In this document: positions 1 through 9,976 of the stretch, piece after piece
Layout of the letters: the number at the start of each line of letters is the position of its first letter
Position numbering within the stretch: position 1 is the stretch's first letter
From: Eubacterium sp. CAG:274
GTDB lineage: Bacteria; Bacillota; Clostridia; Lachnospirales; CAG-274
Direction: 5' to 3'
NCBI GenBank assembly: GCA_000432155.1
Contig: FR888507.1
Span: forward strand, 1-64,000
DNA: 64,000 nucleotides
The notes under the pieces: generated by a model
What the model was told of the DNA's origin: nothing
The model's input: the letters and a program-made list of their open reading frames with translations, nothing else
Databases searched by the model: none
Position numbers and translations under genes: made by a program

Positions 1-24
1 AAGTCACATTATAGCATATATATA

Positions 25-858
25 TTATTTTTGCAATCTCAAGTCACGCACAGGATAGAAACCTAAGTTTTTATAAAAAGATGTTTTTCTTTTTATTAAC
101 TTTATGGCATTTTCTATATCTTCTAAATTATTATCAATATCTACATCAACCATAAAAACATATTCCATTGGTTTTTCTTTCATTGGTCTTGATGATATTT
201 TTGACATATTCAAATTATACACAGAGAATATTTCCATTACCCTAAACAACTCCCCTGGTTTATTAGGTGTTGAAAAAGTTAAGGTACAGACTTTTGCATC
301 TTTATTATCGCTATTTGGAGTTTTTGATACTCTAACAAACTGTGTAAAATTATTTTTATTATCCTGTATACATTCCTCTAAAACTTCCAAACCATAAAGT
401 TCTGCCGCCCTCTTATTTCCTATACCTGCTATACTTTGTTCAGACAAAGAAACCATTCTTATTGCTTCTGCCGTAGAGCTTGCTGTTGTTCTTGGAACAT
501 CTGGCAAATATTCATTCAGGAAATTTTTACATTGTGGTATTGCATGAGGATGAGAAATAACTTCCTTTATATCCTCTAGCTTTGTACCTTTTTTTACTAT
601 TAAATTTTGATTAATAGGTAAAATAAGCATTTCATTTATATGTAAATTTACTGAAAAAATTAATTCATCTACAGTTGCATTAACTATACCCTCTATTACA
701 TTTTCAACTGGTACAACTGCTGAATCTATTTTTCCGTCATCTACTGCATGCAAAACTTCATAAAAGTTATGATAAGGTACTGTATTTTCGCCATTAGCCA
801 ATAAAAGCGTGGCTTCTTCAGTAAAAGTACCTTCTGGTCCTAAATAACCTACATCCAT
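25..858 (-). CDS. pheA: Prephenate dehydratase
   Basis: Converts prephenate to phenylpyruvate in phenylalanine synthesis (cytosolic). The 277 residues match the usual length of a stand-alone enzyme with no chorismate mutase fused. The catalytic domain starts with GYLGPEGTFTEEA and contains the conserved TTASSTAEA segment near residue 130. A C-terminal ACT domain (about residues 190-270) carries the ISSRP variant of the ESRP motif, so feedback inhibition by phenylalanine is expected from family knowledge. The ATG follows AAGGAG. It is transcribed divergently from the metH unit. Confidence 0.95.
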   Translation of the reverse strand: MDVGYLGPEGTFTEEATLLLANGENTVPYHNFYEVLHAVDDGKIDSAVVPVENVIEGIVNATVDELIFSVNLHINEMLILPINQNLIVKKGTKLEDIKEVISHPHAIPQCKNFLNEYLPDVPRTTASSTAEAIRMVSLSEQSIAGIGNKRAAELYGLEVLEECIQDNKNNFTQFVRVSKTPNSDNKDAKVCTLTFSTPNKPGELFRVMEIFSVYNLNMSKISSRPMKEKPMEYVFMVDVDIDNNLEDIENAIKLIKRKTSFYKNLGFYPVRDLRLQK

Positions 859-900
859 TTAATTTTCTCCTTAACTAAAACCATTCATAAATTTGTATTT

Positions 901-929
901 ATTTTACCACATAAATTAAAAAAATACAA
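901..929 (-). promoter_or_regulatory. Promoter of pheA
   Basis: Read on the minus strand: -35 TTGTAT (924-929), 17-base spacer, -10 TAAAAT (901-906), about 43 bases from the pheA start codon. Confidence 0.6.
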
Positions 930-935
930 AATTTA

Positions 936-964
936 TTTACCATACCTATTAAATATGGTATAAT
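936..964 (+). promoter_or_regulatory. Promoter of the metH unit
   Basis: TTTACC (936-941), 17-base spacer, TATAAT (959-964). The -35 lies six bases from the -35 of the divergent pheA promoter. The predicted leader is only about 20 bases, so there is no room for a SAM or cobalamin riboswitch. Confidence 0.65.
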
Positions 965-992
965 AAAAGCTAATTTGGCGGAGGTGCGTATA

Positions 993-1667
993 TTGAAAAT
1001 TACTTCGATTAACCGAGATGAGGCTTTAAGGTATCTTGGTTATAAAGATAACATAAACATAGATAATCTAACTCCCATTTTAGATAAATGTGAAAATGAA
1101 CTTTTAAAAGCTATTGAACCTAGATTTATATATAAATTTTTTCCTATTAAAAAAATCAATGATACTATTCAAGTTGAAAACACAAGTTTAGTATTAACTG
1201 GAAATTCTATTTTAAATCACCTAAATGGCTGTTATGGTGTTATATTACTTTCTGCTACTCTCTCAATGGGTGCAGATAAAGTTATATCAGAGCATCAAGT
1301 AAATGATATGACATCAGCTTTAATATTAGATAGTATGGCGAGTACAGCCATAGAACAAGTTTGTGACACAGCTGAAAAAGAAATAAGAGAAAAAATAAGC
1401 AAAGACAATTTTATGACTTGGCGATTTTCACCTGGATATGGAGATTTACCAATAACTATACAAAGAGAATTTGTAAGGGTAACTGATGCTGAAAAAAGAA
1501 TTGGTCTTACTGTAAATGAAGGCGGTATTTTATTGCCTAGAAAATCTGTTACAGCTATAATTGGCTTATCAAAAGAACCTATACCTAAACAACGCAGAGG
1601 TTGTGCATACTGCAATATGAATAAAACTTGCCAATTCAGAAAAGGAGGAACACATTGTGGATTTTAA
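993..1667 (+). CDS. Methionine synthase reactivation-domain protein (stand-alone)
   Basis: About 224 residues resembling the C-terminal AdoMet-binding activation domain of cobalamin-dependent methionine synthase, here a separate polypeptide. Such domains bind AdoMet and support reductive remethylation of inactive cob(II)alamin. I place the start at TTG 993, eight bases after GGAGG (980-984); the further upstream TTG at 975 would put the ribosome site inside the gene. The segment RRGCAYCNMNKTCQFRKGG and the following Cys form a four-cysteine C-terminus that could bind a metal or Fe-S cluster (inference). It overlaps metH by 11 bases, which strongly implies coupled translation and joint function. 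Confidence 0.85.
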   Translation: MKITSINRDEALRYLGYKDNINIDNLTPILDKCENELLKAIEPRFIYKFFPIKKINDTIQVENTSLVLTGNSILNHLNGCYGVILLSATLSMGADKVISEHQVNDMTSALILDSMASTAIEQVCDTAEKEIREKISKDNFMTWRFSPGYGDLPITIQREFVRVTDAEKRIGLTVNEGGILLPRKSVTAIIGLSKEPIPKQRRGCAYCNMNKTCQFRKGGTHCGF

Positions 1668-4020
1668 TAAATTATTAGAAAAAGATTATATTTTCTTAGA
1701 CGGTGCTATGGGTACTATGTTACAGGCACAAGGTCTAAAATTAGGTAGTATTCCTGAAGTATTAAGTATAACTGAACCAGAAAAAATTATAGGTATTCAT
1801 AAAGCCTATCTTGAAGCAGGTTCACAGGTTGTTTACGCAAATACTTTCGGTGCTAATTCATACAAATTAAAAGATTGCCCTTACAGCCCAACAGAAATTA
1901 TAAAAGCTGCTGTAAAAAACGCTAAAGAGGCTTGCAAGGACTACAATGGTCTTGTAGCTTTAGATATTGGTCCTATTGGTCAGCTTTTAGAACCTACTGG
2001 TAGTCTTACTTTTGAAGAAGCCTATGATATTTTTAAGGAACAGATTATTGCCGGTAGTGATGCTGATATTATTGTTTTTGAAACAATGACAGATATTTAC
2101 GAAGTTAAGGCTGCCGTTCTTGCTGCTATAGAAAATTCAGACAAGCCTATTATTGTAACTATGACTTTTGAAGAAAACAGAAGAACATTTACTGGTTGCG
2201 ACATTCCATCAATGGCTATTACATTAAATGGTCTTGGCGTTTCTGCCATAGGTTTAAATTGTTCTCTTGGTCCAAAGGAACTCTTGCCTATTATAGGAGA
2301 GCTTTCTAAATGGACTAATCTTCCTTTAGTTGTAAAGCCAAATGCTGGTTTACCTGACCCTATTACAAATACATATGATATTACTCCAGAAGAATTTGCA
2401 TCATATGTAGCAGATATGACTAATTACGGTATTAGAGTTGTTGGTGGTTGCTGTGGTACAAATCCAGAATACATAAAGGCTACAATAAAGAAATTAAGCA
2501 CAATTCATCCTAATGTAGAGAAAAAAGAAATACCATCTGCCGTTTGTTCTTCTAGTAAAACAGTAGTGATAAATCAGCCTAGAATCATTGGCGAAAGAAT
2601 TAACCCTACTGGTAAAAAGCGTTTTAAAGAAGCATTAAAGAATAACGACCTTGACTACATTTTAGGACAGGCTATTGAACAGGCACAAGGTGGTGCTGAA
2701 ATTCTTGATGTAAATGTAGGTCTTCCAGGAATTGACGAAAAAGAAATGATGATTAAAACTGTAAAGGCATTACAGGGTGTTACAAACCTCCCATTACAGT
2801 TGGACTCAACTATCCCAGAAGTTCTTGAAGCTGCTTTAAGAGTGTATAACGGTAAAGCGATAGTAAATTCAGTAAACGGTGAAGAAGAATCACTAAAGAA
2901 TGTGTTACCTATCGTTAAGAAATATGGTGCTGCCGTTGTTGGTCTTACACTTGATAAAGACGGTATTCCTCCAAAAGCAGAAAAAAGATTTGAAATAGCA
3001 AAGAAGATAATGAACAGAGCCTTAGAAATTGGTATTCCGAAAGAAAATATCTTCATCGACTGTCTTACTCTTACAGCATCAGCTGAACAGGCTGCAGTAA
3101 TGGAAACATTAAAGGCAGTTAATATGGTTAAAACACAGTTAGGTCTTCATACTGTACTTGGTGTATCTAATATTTCATTTGGTTTACCTAACAGAGGTCT
3201 TGTAAATTGCAATTTCCTTGCAATGGCACTTCATAGTGGTCTTGATTTACCTATTATTAACCCTAATATTGATTCTATGACTGGTGCAGTAAGAGCTTAC
3301 AGATTATTAGCAAACTATGATGTAAACTCAGTAGAATATATTGAAGCCTATGGTAATGACAACGCACAAGCACCTAAGACAGAAAAGGTATCTGCTGAAG
3401 ATTGTACTCTCGACTATGCTATCGAAAAAGGTCTTAAAGGCGATGCTAAAAAAATTACAGAAAAACTTTTAGAAACAACTGACCCTATGGAAATTGTAAA
3501 TGAAATTGTTGTTCCTGCTCTTGATAAAACTGGTGCTGATTTTGAATCAGGCAAGATATTCTTACCTCAGCTTATTCTTTCAGCCGGTGTGGCTCAGGAG
3601 GCTTTTGAAGTAATCAAAAATCATTTAGCAAATGGAAATAATACCCCTGTTAGTAAGGGAAATATCGTTGTTGCTACAGTTAAAGGCGATGTCCACGATA
3701 TAGGTAAAAACATTGTAAAGGTACTTCTTGAAAACTATGGTTACACAGTTACTGACTTAGGAAAAGATGTTGAATATCAGGCTGTAGTCGATGCCATAAA
3801 AGAACACGATTGCCAGCTTGTAGGTCTTAGTGCCCTTATGACAACTACTCTTGGTTCAATGGAAGATACAATAAAACTTATAAAAGAAAACAACCTCAAC
3901 TGTAAAATAATGGTTGGTGGTGCTGTTTTAACACCTGAATATGCTGAAAAAATTGGTGCTGACTTCTATTCTAAAGACGCAAAGCAGTCTGTAGATATAG
4001 CAAAGCAAGTTATTGGATAA
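1657..4020 (+). CDS. metH: Cobalamin-dependent methionine synthase lacking the activation domain
   Basis: Transfers a methyl group from methyl-tetrahydrofolate to homocysteine through cobalamin. The 787 residues cover four of the five usual modules: homocysteine/zinc domain (Cys near 200 in GLNCSLG, the GGCCG pair near 263), pterin-binding domain starting at GERINPTG (about 312), cobalamin cap (about 580-660), and cobalamin-binding domain with GDVHDIGKN (about 678), whose His is the lower axial ligand. The AdoMet activation module is absent and is supplied by the upstream overlapping gene. The start is GTG after AAAGGAGG (1640-1647). Confidence 0.95.
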   Translation: MDFNKLLEKDYIFLDGAMGTMLQAQGLKLGSIPEVLSITEPEKIIGIHKAYLEAGSQVVYANTFGANSYKLKDCPYSPTEIIKAAVKNAKEACKDYNGLVALDIGPIGQLLEPTGSLTFEEAYDIFKEQIIAGSDADIIVFETMTDIYEVKAAVLAAIENSDKPIIVTMTFEENRRTFTGCDIPSMAITLNGLGVSAIGLNCSLGPKELLPIIGELSKWTNLPLVVKPNAGLPDPITNTYDITPEEFASYVADMTNYGIRVVGGCCGTNPEYIKATIKKLSTIHPNVEKKEIPSAVCSSSKTVVINQPRIIGERINPTGKKRFKEALKNNDLDYILGQAIEQAQGGAEILDVNVGLPGIDEKEMMIKTVKALQGVTNLPLQLDSTIPEVLEAALRVYNGKAIVNSVNGEEESLKNVLPIVKKYGAAVVGLTLDKDGIPPKAEKRFEIAKKIMNRALEIGIPKENIFIDCLTLTASAEQAAVMETLKAVNMVKTQLGLHTVLGVSNISFGLPNRGLVNCNFLAMALHSGLDLPIINPNIDSMTGAVRAYRLLANYDVNSVEYIEAYGNDNAQAPKTEKVSAEDCTLDYAIEKGLKGDAKKITEKLLETTDPMEIVNEIVVPALDKTGADFESGKIFLPQLILSAGVAQEAFEVIKNHLANGNNTPVSKGNIVVATVKGDVHDIGKNIVKVLLENYGYTVTDLGKDVEYQAVVDAIKEHDCQLVGLSALMTTTLGSMEDTIKLIKENNLNCKIMVGGAVLTPEYAEKIGADFYSKDAKQSVDIAKQVIG

Positions 4021-4033
4021 TTACATAGATATG

Positions 4034-4074
4034 AAACAGACTTTCTGAAAGTCAAGTTTTTAGTGAGTCTGTTT
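4034..4074 (+). terminator. Nested hairpin after metH
   Basis: AAACAGACT (4034-4042) pairs with AGTCTGTTT (4066-4074); an inner GACTTT/AAAGTC hairpin overlaps its left arm, giving two alternative folds. TTTTC follows. Probable metH terminator. Confidence 0.55.
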
Positions 4075-4085
4075 TCTATATAGTA

Positions 4086-4127
4086 AAAAAGGAATGTTGG
4101 TATATTAGTCAACATTCCTTTTATTTT
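4086..4127. terminator. Bidirectional terminator between metH and the giant helicase gene
   Basis: AAAAGGAATGTTG / CAACATTCCTTTT with A- and T-rich flanks on both sides, placed between two convergent genes. Confidence 0.75.
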
Positions 4128-7100
4128 TAATCATTTGAAAATTTAGAAGCAATTTTATTCTCGTTAAGCTTTAAATTTCCATTTTCCATTTTAATTAATA
4201 TTTCTGTATTAATTCCATATTCAATGGCAAATTTAATAGAGTTTTCAATTACATTTCCCAATCTTGAATATCCAAACTTTTTGGCAACTTCACGCACTAA
4301 AGTCTTATCTCCAATACTTATCTGTTCCTCCAATACTTCAATTATTGCATTGATAATTTCGTGAGATGGAACATCATCCATGGCGCGTTTATTACCTTCC
4401 GCATCTTCGACACGATAATAGTTATATTTTTCAGGTAACTGGTCCATTTTCCAATAGAATATTCTTTCATCATCATTAGTTTCTTTCTTTTCAATATTCT
4501 CTATAACAGATTGGAAAATGCCCTCTACTCTTGCACCACTTCTTGATATATTCCACCCATTCAGAACCTTGTGCATTAACAGTTTTCTACTAATAGGAGC
4601 TTCATTATCTATAATTTTCATTACGAAATCTTTTATACTGTTCTTCGCATACTCACTATAGTATTCATCTGCTGTCCCCATATTGCTTATCTTTGTAGAT
4701 ATGTAATCCTTTTTGTATGAAGTATTACTAATTACAGTTTCCTTTTCAAACTGTAATTTTGCAAAAGTTTCCGGTGAAACTGTTTTTTTAATTTTTGGAG
4801 TTTTAGGTGTTGCTTCTATAGCCTCTTTTATTTTATTTTTCACTTTTTCAGGGTCATCAAGCCAATCAAGAGTCCATAATCTGATTACTGACCACCCTAG
4901 TCCCTTGAGTACCGATGGCTGAAGTACAAATCTATCCCTGGCAGTTGATGTTTCTTTGCAGTTATAGCCGTCTATCAAAATGCCGAGTATATAAGTATCT
5001 GAATCATCAGGACTTACAACACCAATATCCATTTTAAATTCTGAACAACCGATATTGCATTTTACATCATAGCCCATCTCTTTTATAGCATTTGCTATAT
5101 CGGTAACAATATAGTCATCGTGATTTTTATTGTTTCCTGACTTTTGAGCTAAATTATTCTTACCTTTTTCTGCAAATTCAAGAAATCCCTTTAATCCTGC
5201 AACACCTTCAGAACAAGTTCGAGATAAATCAATCTGTTCTGGTTTTAATACTGAATAGACTATCATTGATTTTCTTGCCCTTGAAATGGCAACATTAAGT
5301 CTTCTCCAACCACCTTCTCTATTAAGTGGTCCAAAATTCATAGATACATTTCCATCGGCATCAGGTCCATACCCTATAGAGAACAATATTACATCTCTTT
5401 CATCACCTTGAACATTTTCAAGATTTTTAATAAATATAGGTTCTTTAGAGTTATTATCAATTTCTTCAAGTTCAGGGTACTTTTTAAATTCTTCATACAA
5501 CAAATCATCAATAAGATTCTGCTGAACCGAACTGAAAGTAACAACACCTATACTATCATTGCGTAATTCTTCGTCTTTTAATCTTCTTACAATTTCGGCC
5601 ACTATTGCCTTAGCCTCTGCCATATTATGCTTAGTCTTGCCCTTATCATAAAAACCATCTAAATGCACCATTTTAACTTCAGATACAAGGTCATGTGGAG
5701 ATGGGAATGTATAAAGCTTATTATCATAGTATTTCATATTGCTATAGGCTATCAAACTTTCATGTCTTGACCTATAGTGCCATTTTAAAGATATTTGTGG
5801 CATTGAAATAGCCAAGCAGTCATCTAATAAACTCTCCAAATCTTCTTTTTCCCTGTTTTCTTCATCAACTCTATTTGAAGAAAAGAAATTTGTTGGTGGT
5901 AGCTGTTTAGGGTCACCAACAACTACAACATTTTCACCTCTAGCTATAGTTCCAACAGCCTCGCTTGTAGGCAACTGTGACGCCTCATCAAAAATTACCA
6001 AATCAAACTTCGGTAATGAAGGGTCAATATATTGTGCAACAGAAATAGGACTCATCAACATACAAGGACATAATTTTCGCAATAAAGTTGGTATTTGGTC
6101 AAACAATCTTCTTAATGACATCATTCTACCATTGGTTTTAATAGCCTTTTTAAGTATTCCCATTTCAGAATCTTTAATGCTTATACTGCCTGTAGATGGA
6201 ATTTTTGATGAAAGTCTAGCCACAAGTTCCTGAATTGTAAGTTTCTGAAATTCAGCAATTTTTTCTTCATATTGAAGAATAAAGTCATTATAGCTTTCAC
6301 CTTGAAATTCTCTAAGTCTTTCATCTGAACCAATAGTAACTAACGCCAACATATAATAAAGATTACACATATATGCAGAAGTCAAATTATCTTCATTAAG
6401 TTCGCCTTGCATATACGCTTCACTTACTTTAACAAGTCCCTTATCACGCAGTTTATTATCAATCTGATTAAAACTAATCTTATTTCTAAGTTCTTTAGAG
6501 CCATTTTTCATATTAACAAGTATTTCTTTAACTCTTTCGAACCAATCAGGACTGTTTTCAGCTTCAGTAAAATCTATCTTACCATCAGAGTATGTATCTA
6601 ATTTTTTAATATACTCTTCTATATCAATTTTATAATTTGTAAGCAAACCATTCATTCCAGATTTTTCAATAGCATCTATAATTTCAGATAAACTCTTGTC
6701 TTTCATTGTAGAACAGGCAGTTCTAAACACATCAGCTTTTGATAAAGCCTTTGAAACTGTATTCCATTCTGTATCTGTTCCCATAAAAAGGCCTTCAAGA
6801 TATTCTGTAATCGCTGACGGAATATCATTTATTAACTTCTTTTTATTATTATATACCTCCAAACTTTCGTATATAGAAATTATATTTTCCTTTGTAACAG
6901 TAGATACATCCTTTGCATACAATTTAATTTCATTCAACAATTTTTTCTGTTTGAAATACTTTTGTAAGAACCAACAGCCTTCAGCCTGTTTCCATAATAG
7001 TTTGGCATTTGTAAAATCATAATCGAATATACTTTTTTCAAATTGCTCAGTTAATTTATTTTTAAGATTGTTGTATTCTAACCCTGTTTCCTTCAAACTA

Positions 7101-9931
7101 TTTATTTTTTCTACAATATCATTATAATTTGATGATGAAATAAGTTTTGATAATGTTACTGCATCTACAAGAGCTGCATCTACAATATTCAATAAATTCT
7201 CAATAGTTTTTCTATTTTTATTGTCTGTACAACCAGCCCACTTACAAATATTTTCTACTTTTTCATTAATTTCAGCCCAATCATCAATAAGTTTATCTGT
7301 GTCAACCTTAAACTTATCTCGCAATTCCATTGAATACTCTGTTCCAATATATTCTGACAATAATGTACCGTTATAACTTCCAAGTTCTGAAATTGCAATC
7401 TTATATTGTCTTATTAATTCATCCCATTCATCAATTTTATCTTTATTTACATCTAAAATTTCATTTTTTACAAATTTTATTTTACCCTTTTCATTAATGT
7501 TCTTTTCATAAAGTTCAATAGCCTCATACAAAGAAACACCAAAATCTCTTTTACAATGCACAGCCTCAATAATGTAATTAAGTTTCTTTCTTATAGAGTA
7601 TAATTTTTCAGCTGTCGCCTCATATTCCTCTGGAGATTTTATTTTTCCAACTTCAAGAGCCTTATTAATTTCAGATAAAACAACAGACTTATTTGTTTTG
7701 TTAGAATGTAATTCAAGACAAAATGGGTCTAGTCCAATGTTAACCAATCTCTTTTGAACTACATTAAGAGCCGCCATTTTTTCTGCTACAAACAAAACAG
7801 TCTTTCCTTGATATAGTGCGTTTGCAATCATATTTGTAATAGTTTGCGATTTTCCTGTACCAGGAGGCCCTTGAAGTACAAAACTCTTTCCTTTTGCTGC
7901 GGCTGCTATAGCAACCATCTGTGATGAATCTGCACTTACAGGTATAGCCATATCTTTTATACTAAACTCGTCGTCTAAATTATCTGCTGATATATCATCA
8001 TCTTCCTGTTGCCAATTCATAGCACCATTAATTAAACTAGATACAACTTTATTTTCTTCCAATTCTTTAGAGCGATTGTGAATATCATTCCACATTACAA
8101 ACTGGCCAAAAGAAAACAAACCAACAAAAGCCATTTCTTCAATATTCCAGCGTTTTTTACCCATTATAGCCTGTCTTATTGTATTAAAAATTAAAGGAAT
8201 ATCAACACCATGTTCATCTTCTGGTAATGGGTCAAGACCACTTATGTTGATATTATGGTCTTGTCGTAAATATTCAAGTAAAGTTATATTAACCTGTGTT
8301 TCTTCCTGTCTGCTACGAATTACATAGCCCTTATTTCTGACATTTCTCACAATATCAATTGGTATAAGAATTATGGGTGCATATCTTACTTTTTCTGACA
8401 AGTCACTTTCAAACCAACGCAAAAAACCTACTGCAAGAAATAATGTATTTGTTCCATTCTCCTCCATACTGGTTTTGGCTGAACGATACAACTGCTTTAA
8501 ATTGTTTTCAAGCTCTTGTTCATTTAAGAAAGTTCTTATTCTATAACTTTTAAACTCTTGAGTTGCTATGTTTTTTATTAAATCTCTTTCCGTTTCAATT
8601 TCATAAATTTTTGAATCACGAAGAGATACAGTCCACTCTGACGGAACTTCCATTATTCTAAAATCTTTACCGTCAGATAATCTATCTTCAAGTTCGCCTA
8701 AATCGGCAGTCATAAGCTGAAAAGCATTTTTTGTAACCCTAAAGTTCAACAATGTATTTCTTAAACTAAAGTCAAGTAATTTTCTCTCCCATATTTTTTG
8801 TTTCGTAATAGGCTTATTATTTTTAACAACCTTATTTCGAATAGAATTATCTAACTCTAACGGGATAGCTTCGCTTACAGCCTCTTTTAATTCCTTGTCT
8901 GTTTCATTATTGTTTCCAGAATATGTATTTTCAATGCGTAATGGTATAGGACGGATACCGCTACCTCTTGAGCGTTGTATATCTACGGCACATATAAACT
9001 GGCTTAAATCTATTATATGATTTTTTCCATGCTTTACAGCCCTATCAAAATCAATATTTTCTCCTGAAACAAAATCTGTACATTCTACAAGAAGTAATTC
9101 TTCAGCACCTTCCACAATTCTTTTTTCAATAGCTGAAACATCGTCAATTACACAATCAGCAAATGTGTCTTCCTCAAGCCAACAACCACAGAAAGCATGT
9201 CCTTTTATAAAAAATATAAGAGGAAAAAGCCTAACTGCTTCAAGACAGGATAAATACAATACTGACAAATCAAGACATGTTCCCTGTTTCTGTTCAAGAA
9301 CTATATGTGGCATTCTAATTCTTTGCCCTATTACTTCGTAGCTTGCTGGTGGATTATTATATATAATGCCCTGTTTTTGTAAAGCTCCATAAATTGCCGC
9401 CATTTGTAATTTTACATTATTGGGATTTCTTGTTTGATACCCAGTAAATGAAGGACTTCCTGTCCATTTTTTCAGCAAAACAGCAGCTTCCCTTAAAACC
9501 TCTGATATTTTAGGATGATTAGGTGTTACAAATGCTGCTATAATTTCAGGCATAAATAATAATCCACTCCACTCATCAAATGCAAGGATTTCTATACTTT
9601 CATCATTTGAAAATATCTTATTATCTCCCTGAAATACTTCTATTGTAATATTGCCAACCATTTTCTCTGTTAATGAAAAAAGATATTCCGTATTTATATT
9701 TAGTTTAACAGGCGAAATTTCTACAGACTGCTCTCCTAAAATTTCATCAATATGGTATTCATAATCCTTTGCAATTTCCGGATTAAAACTAATTTTTATA
9801 TCAATATTTTTAAGAACATCTTCTGTTTTGTTATTTATTACTATATTTCTTATTATAGGCACATAATTTTGTTGCATTGCAAAATTAATTGCACCTAAAA
9901 TATTACCGCCAACTGTAACAATATTCTCCAT
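4127..9931 (-). CDS. Giant multidomain SF1 helicase/Vsr-like nuclease with transglutaminase-like N-terminus (DUF4011/DUF3320 type)
   Basis: A 1934-residue protein. Visible parts in order: N-terminal beta-rich region (1-130); transglutaminase/papain-like module with QGTCLDL (Cys219), GHAF (His245) and an acidic candidate in VECTDF (Glu283 or Asp286); DUF4011-like segment from about 378 (WERKLLDFSLRNTLLNF); SF1 helicase with Walker A GPPGTGKS (Lys694), a long helical insertion (about 740-1230), DEASQ (Asp1315), GDPKQLPP (about 1338) and motif VI NVAISRARK (about 1548); Vsr-like (MTES_1575-type) nuclease with FKMDIGV (Asp1635), LIDGY (Asp1654) and RDRF; DUF3320-like C-terminus (about 1760-1830). 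All motor motifs look intact. It forms its own unit, with its own promoter, between metH and a DUF5684 gene. Nucleic-acid processing, possibly antiphage defence, is inferred from the architecture; I cannot match it to a named system. Confidence 0.85.
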   Translation of the reverse strand: MENIVTVGGNILGAINFAMQQNYVPIIRNIVINNKTEDVLKNIDIKISFNPEIAKDYEYHIDEILGEQSVEISPVKLNINTEYLFSLTEKMVGNITIEVFQGDNKIFSNDESIEILAFDEWSGLLFMPEIIAAFVTPNHPKISEVLREAAVLLKKWTGSPSFTGYQTRNPNNVKLQMAAIYGALQKQGIIYNNPPASYEVIGQRIRMPHIVLEQKQGTCLDLSVLYLSCLEAVRLFPLIFFIKGHAFCGCWLEEDTFADCVIDDVSAIEKRIVEGAEELLLVECTDFVSGENIDFDRAVKHGKNHIIDLSQFICAVDIQRSRGSGIRPIPLRIENTYSGNNNETDKELKEAVSEAIPLELDNSIRNKVVKNNKPITKQKIWERKLLDFSLRNTLLNFRVTKNAFQLMTADLGELEDRLSDGKDFRIMEVPSEWTVSLRDSKIYEIETERDLIKNIATQEFKSYRIRTFLNEQELENNLKQLYRSAKTSMEENGTNTLFLAVGFLRWFESDLSEKVRYAPIILIPIDIVRNVRNKGYVIRSRQEETQVNITLLEYLRQDHNINISGLDPLPEDEHGVDIPLIFNTIRQAIMGKKRWNIEEMAFVGLFSFGQFVMWNDIHNRSKELEENKVVSSLINGAMNWQQEDDDISADNLDDEFSIKDMAIPVSADSSQMVAIAAAAKGKSFVLQGPPGTGKSQTITNMIANALYQGKTVLFVAEKMAALNVVQKRLVNIGLDPFCLELHSNKTNKSVVLSEINKALEVGKIKSPEEYEATAEKLYSIRKKLNYIIEAVHCKRDFGVSLYEAIELYEKNINEKGKIKFVKNEILDVNKDKIDEWDELIRQYKIAISELGSYNGTLLSEYIGTEYSMELRDKFKVDTDKLIDDWAEINEKVENICKWAGCTDNKNRKTIENLLNIVDAALVDAVTLSKLISSSNYNDIVEKINSLKETGLEYNNLKNKLTEQFEKSIFDYDFTNAKLLWKQAEGCWFLQKYFKQKKLLNEIKLYAKDVSTVTKENIISIYESLEVYNNKKKLINDIPSAITEYLEGLFMGTDTEWNTVSKALSKADVFRTACSTMKDKSLSEIIDAIEKSGMNGLLTNYKIDIEEYIKKLDTYSDGKIDFTEAENSPDWFERVKEILVNMKNGSKELRNKISFNQIDNKLRDKGLVKVSEAYMQGELNEDNLTSAYMCNLYYMLALVTIGSDERLREFQGESYNDFILQYEEKIAEFQKLTIQELVARLSSKIPSTGSISIKDSEMGILKKAIKTNGRMMSLRRLFDQIPTLLRKLCPCMLMSPISVAQYIDPSLPKFDLVIFDEASQLPTSEAVGTIARGENVVVVGDPKQLPPTNFFSSNRVDEENREKEDLESLLDDCLAISMPQISLKWHYRSRHESLIAYSNMKYYDNKLYTFPSPHDLVSEVKMVHLDGFYDKGKTKHNMAEAKAIVAEIVRRLKDEELRNDSIGVVTFSSVQQNLIDDLLYEEFKKYPELEEIDNNSKEPIFIKNLENVQGDERDVILFSIGYGPDADGNVSMNFGPLNREGGWRRLNVAISRARKSMIVYSVLKPEQIDLSRTCSEGVAGLKGFLEFAEKGKNNLAQKSGNNKNHDDYIVTDIANAIKEMGYDVKCNIGCSEFKMDIGVVSPDDSDTYILGILIDGYNCKETSTARDRFVLQPSVLKGLGWSVIRLWTLDWLDDPEKVKNKIKEAIEATPKTPKIKKTVSPETFAKLQFEKETVISNTSYKKDYISTKISNMGTADEYYSEYAKNSIKDFVMKIIDNEAPISRKLLMHKVLNGWNISRSGARVEGIFQSVIENIEKKETNDDERIFYWKMDQLPEKYNYYRVEDAEGNKRAMDDVPSHEIINAIIEVLEEQISIGDKTLVREVAKKFGYSRLGNVIENSIKFAIEYGINTEILIKMENGNLKLNENKIASKFSND

Positions 9932-9976
9932 AAAATCACCCCAAACTATTTAATATGTAATATATATATTTACATA

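Noticed and set aside
4034..4127. Insertion-site or attachment-site repeats next to the giant helicase gene
   Set aside because: The repeats here are inverted, fit transcription terminators, and have no matching copy at the other side of the gene that I could see.
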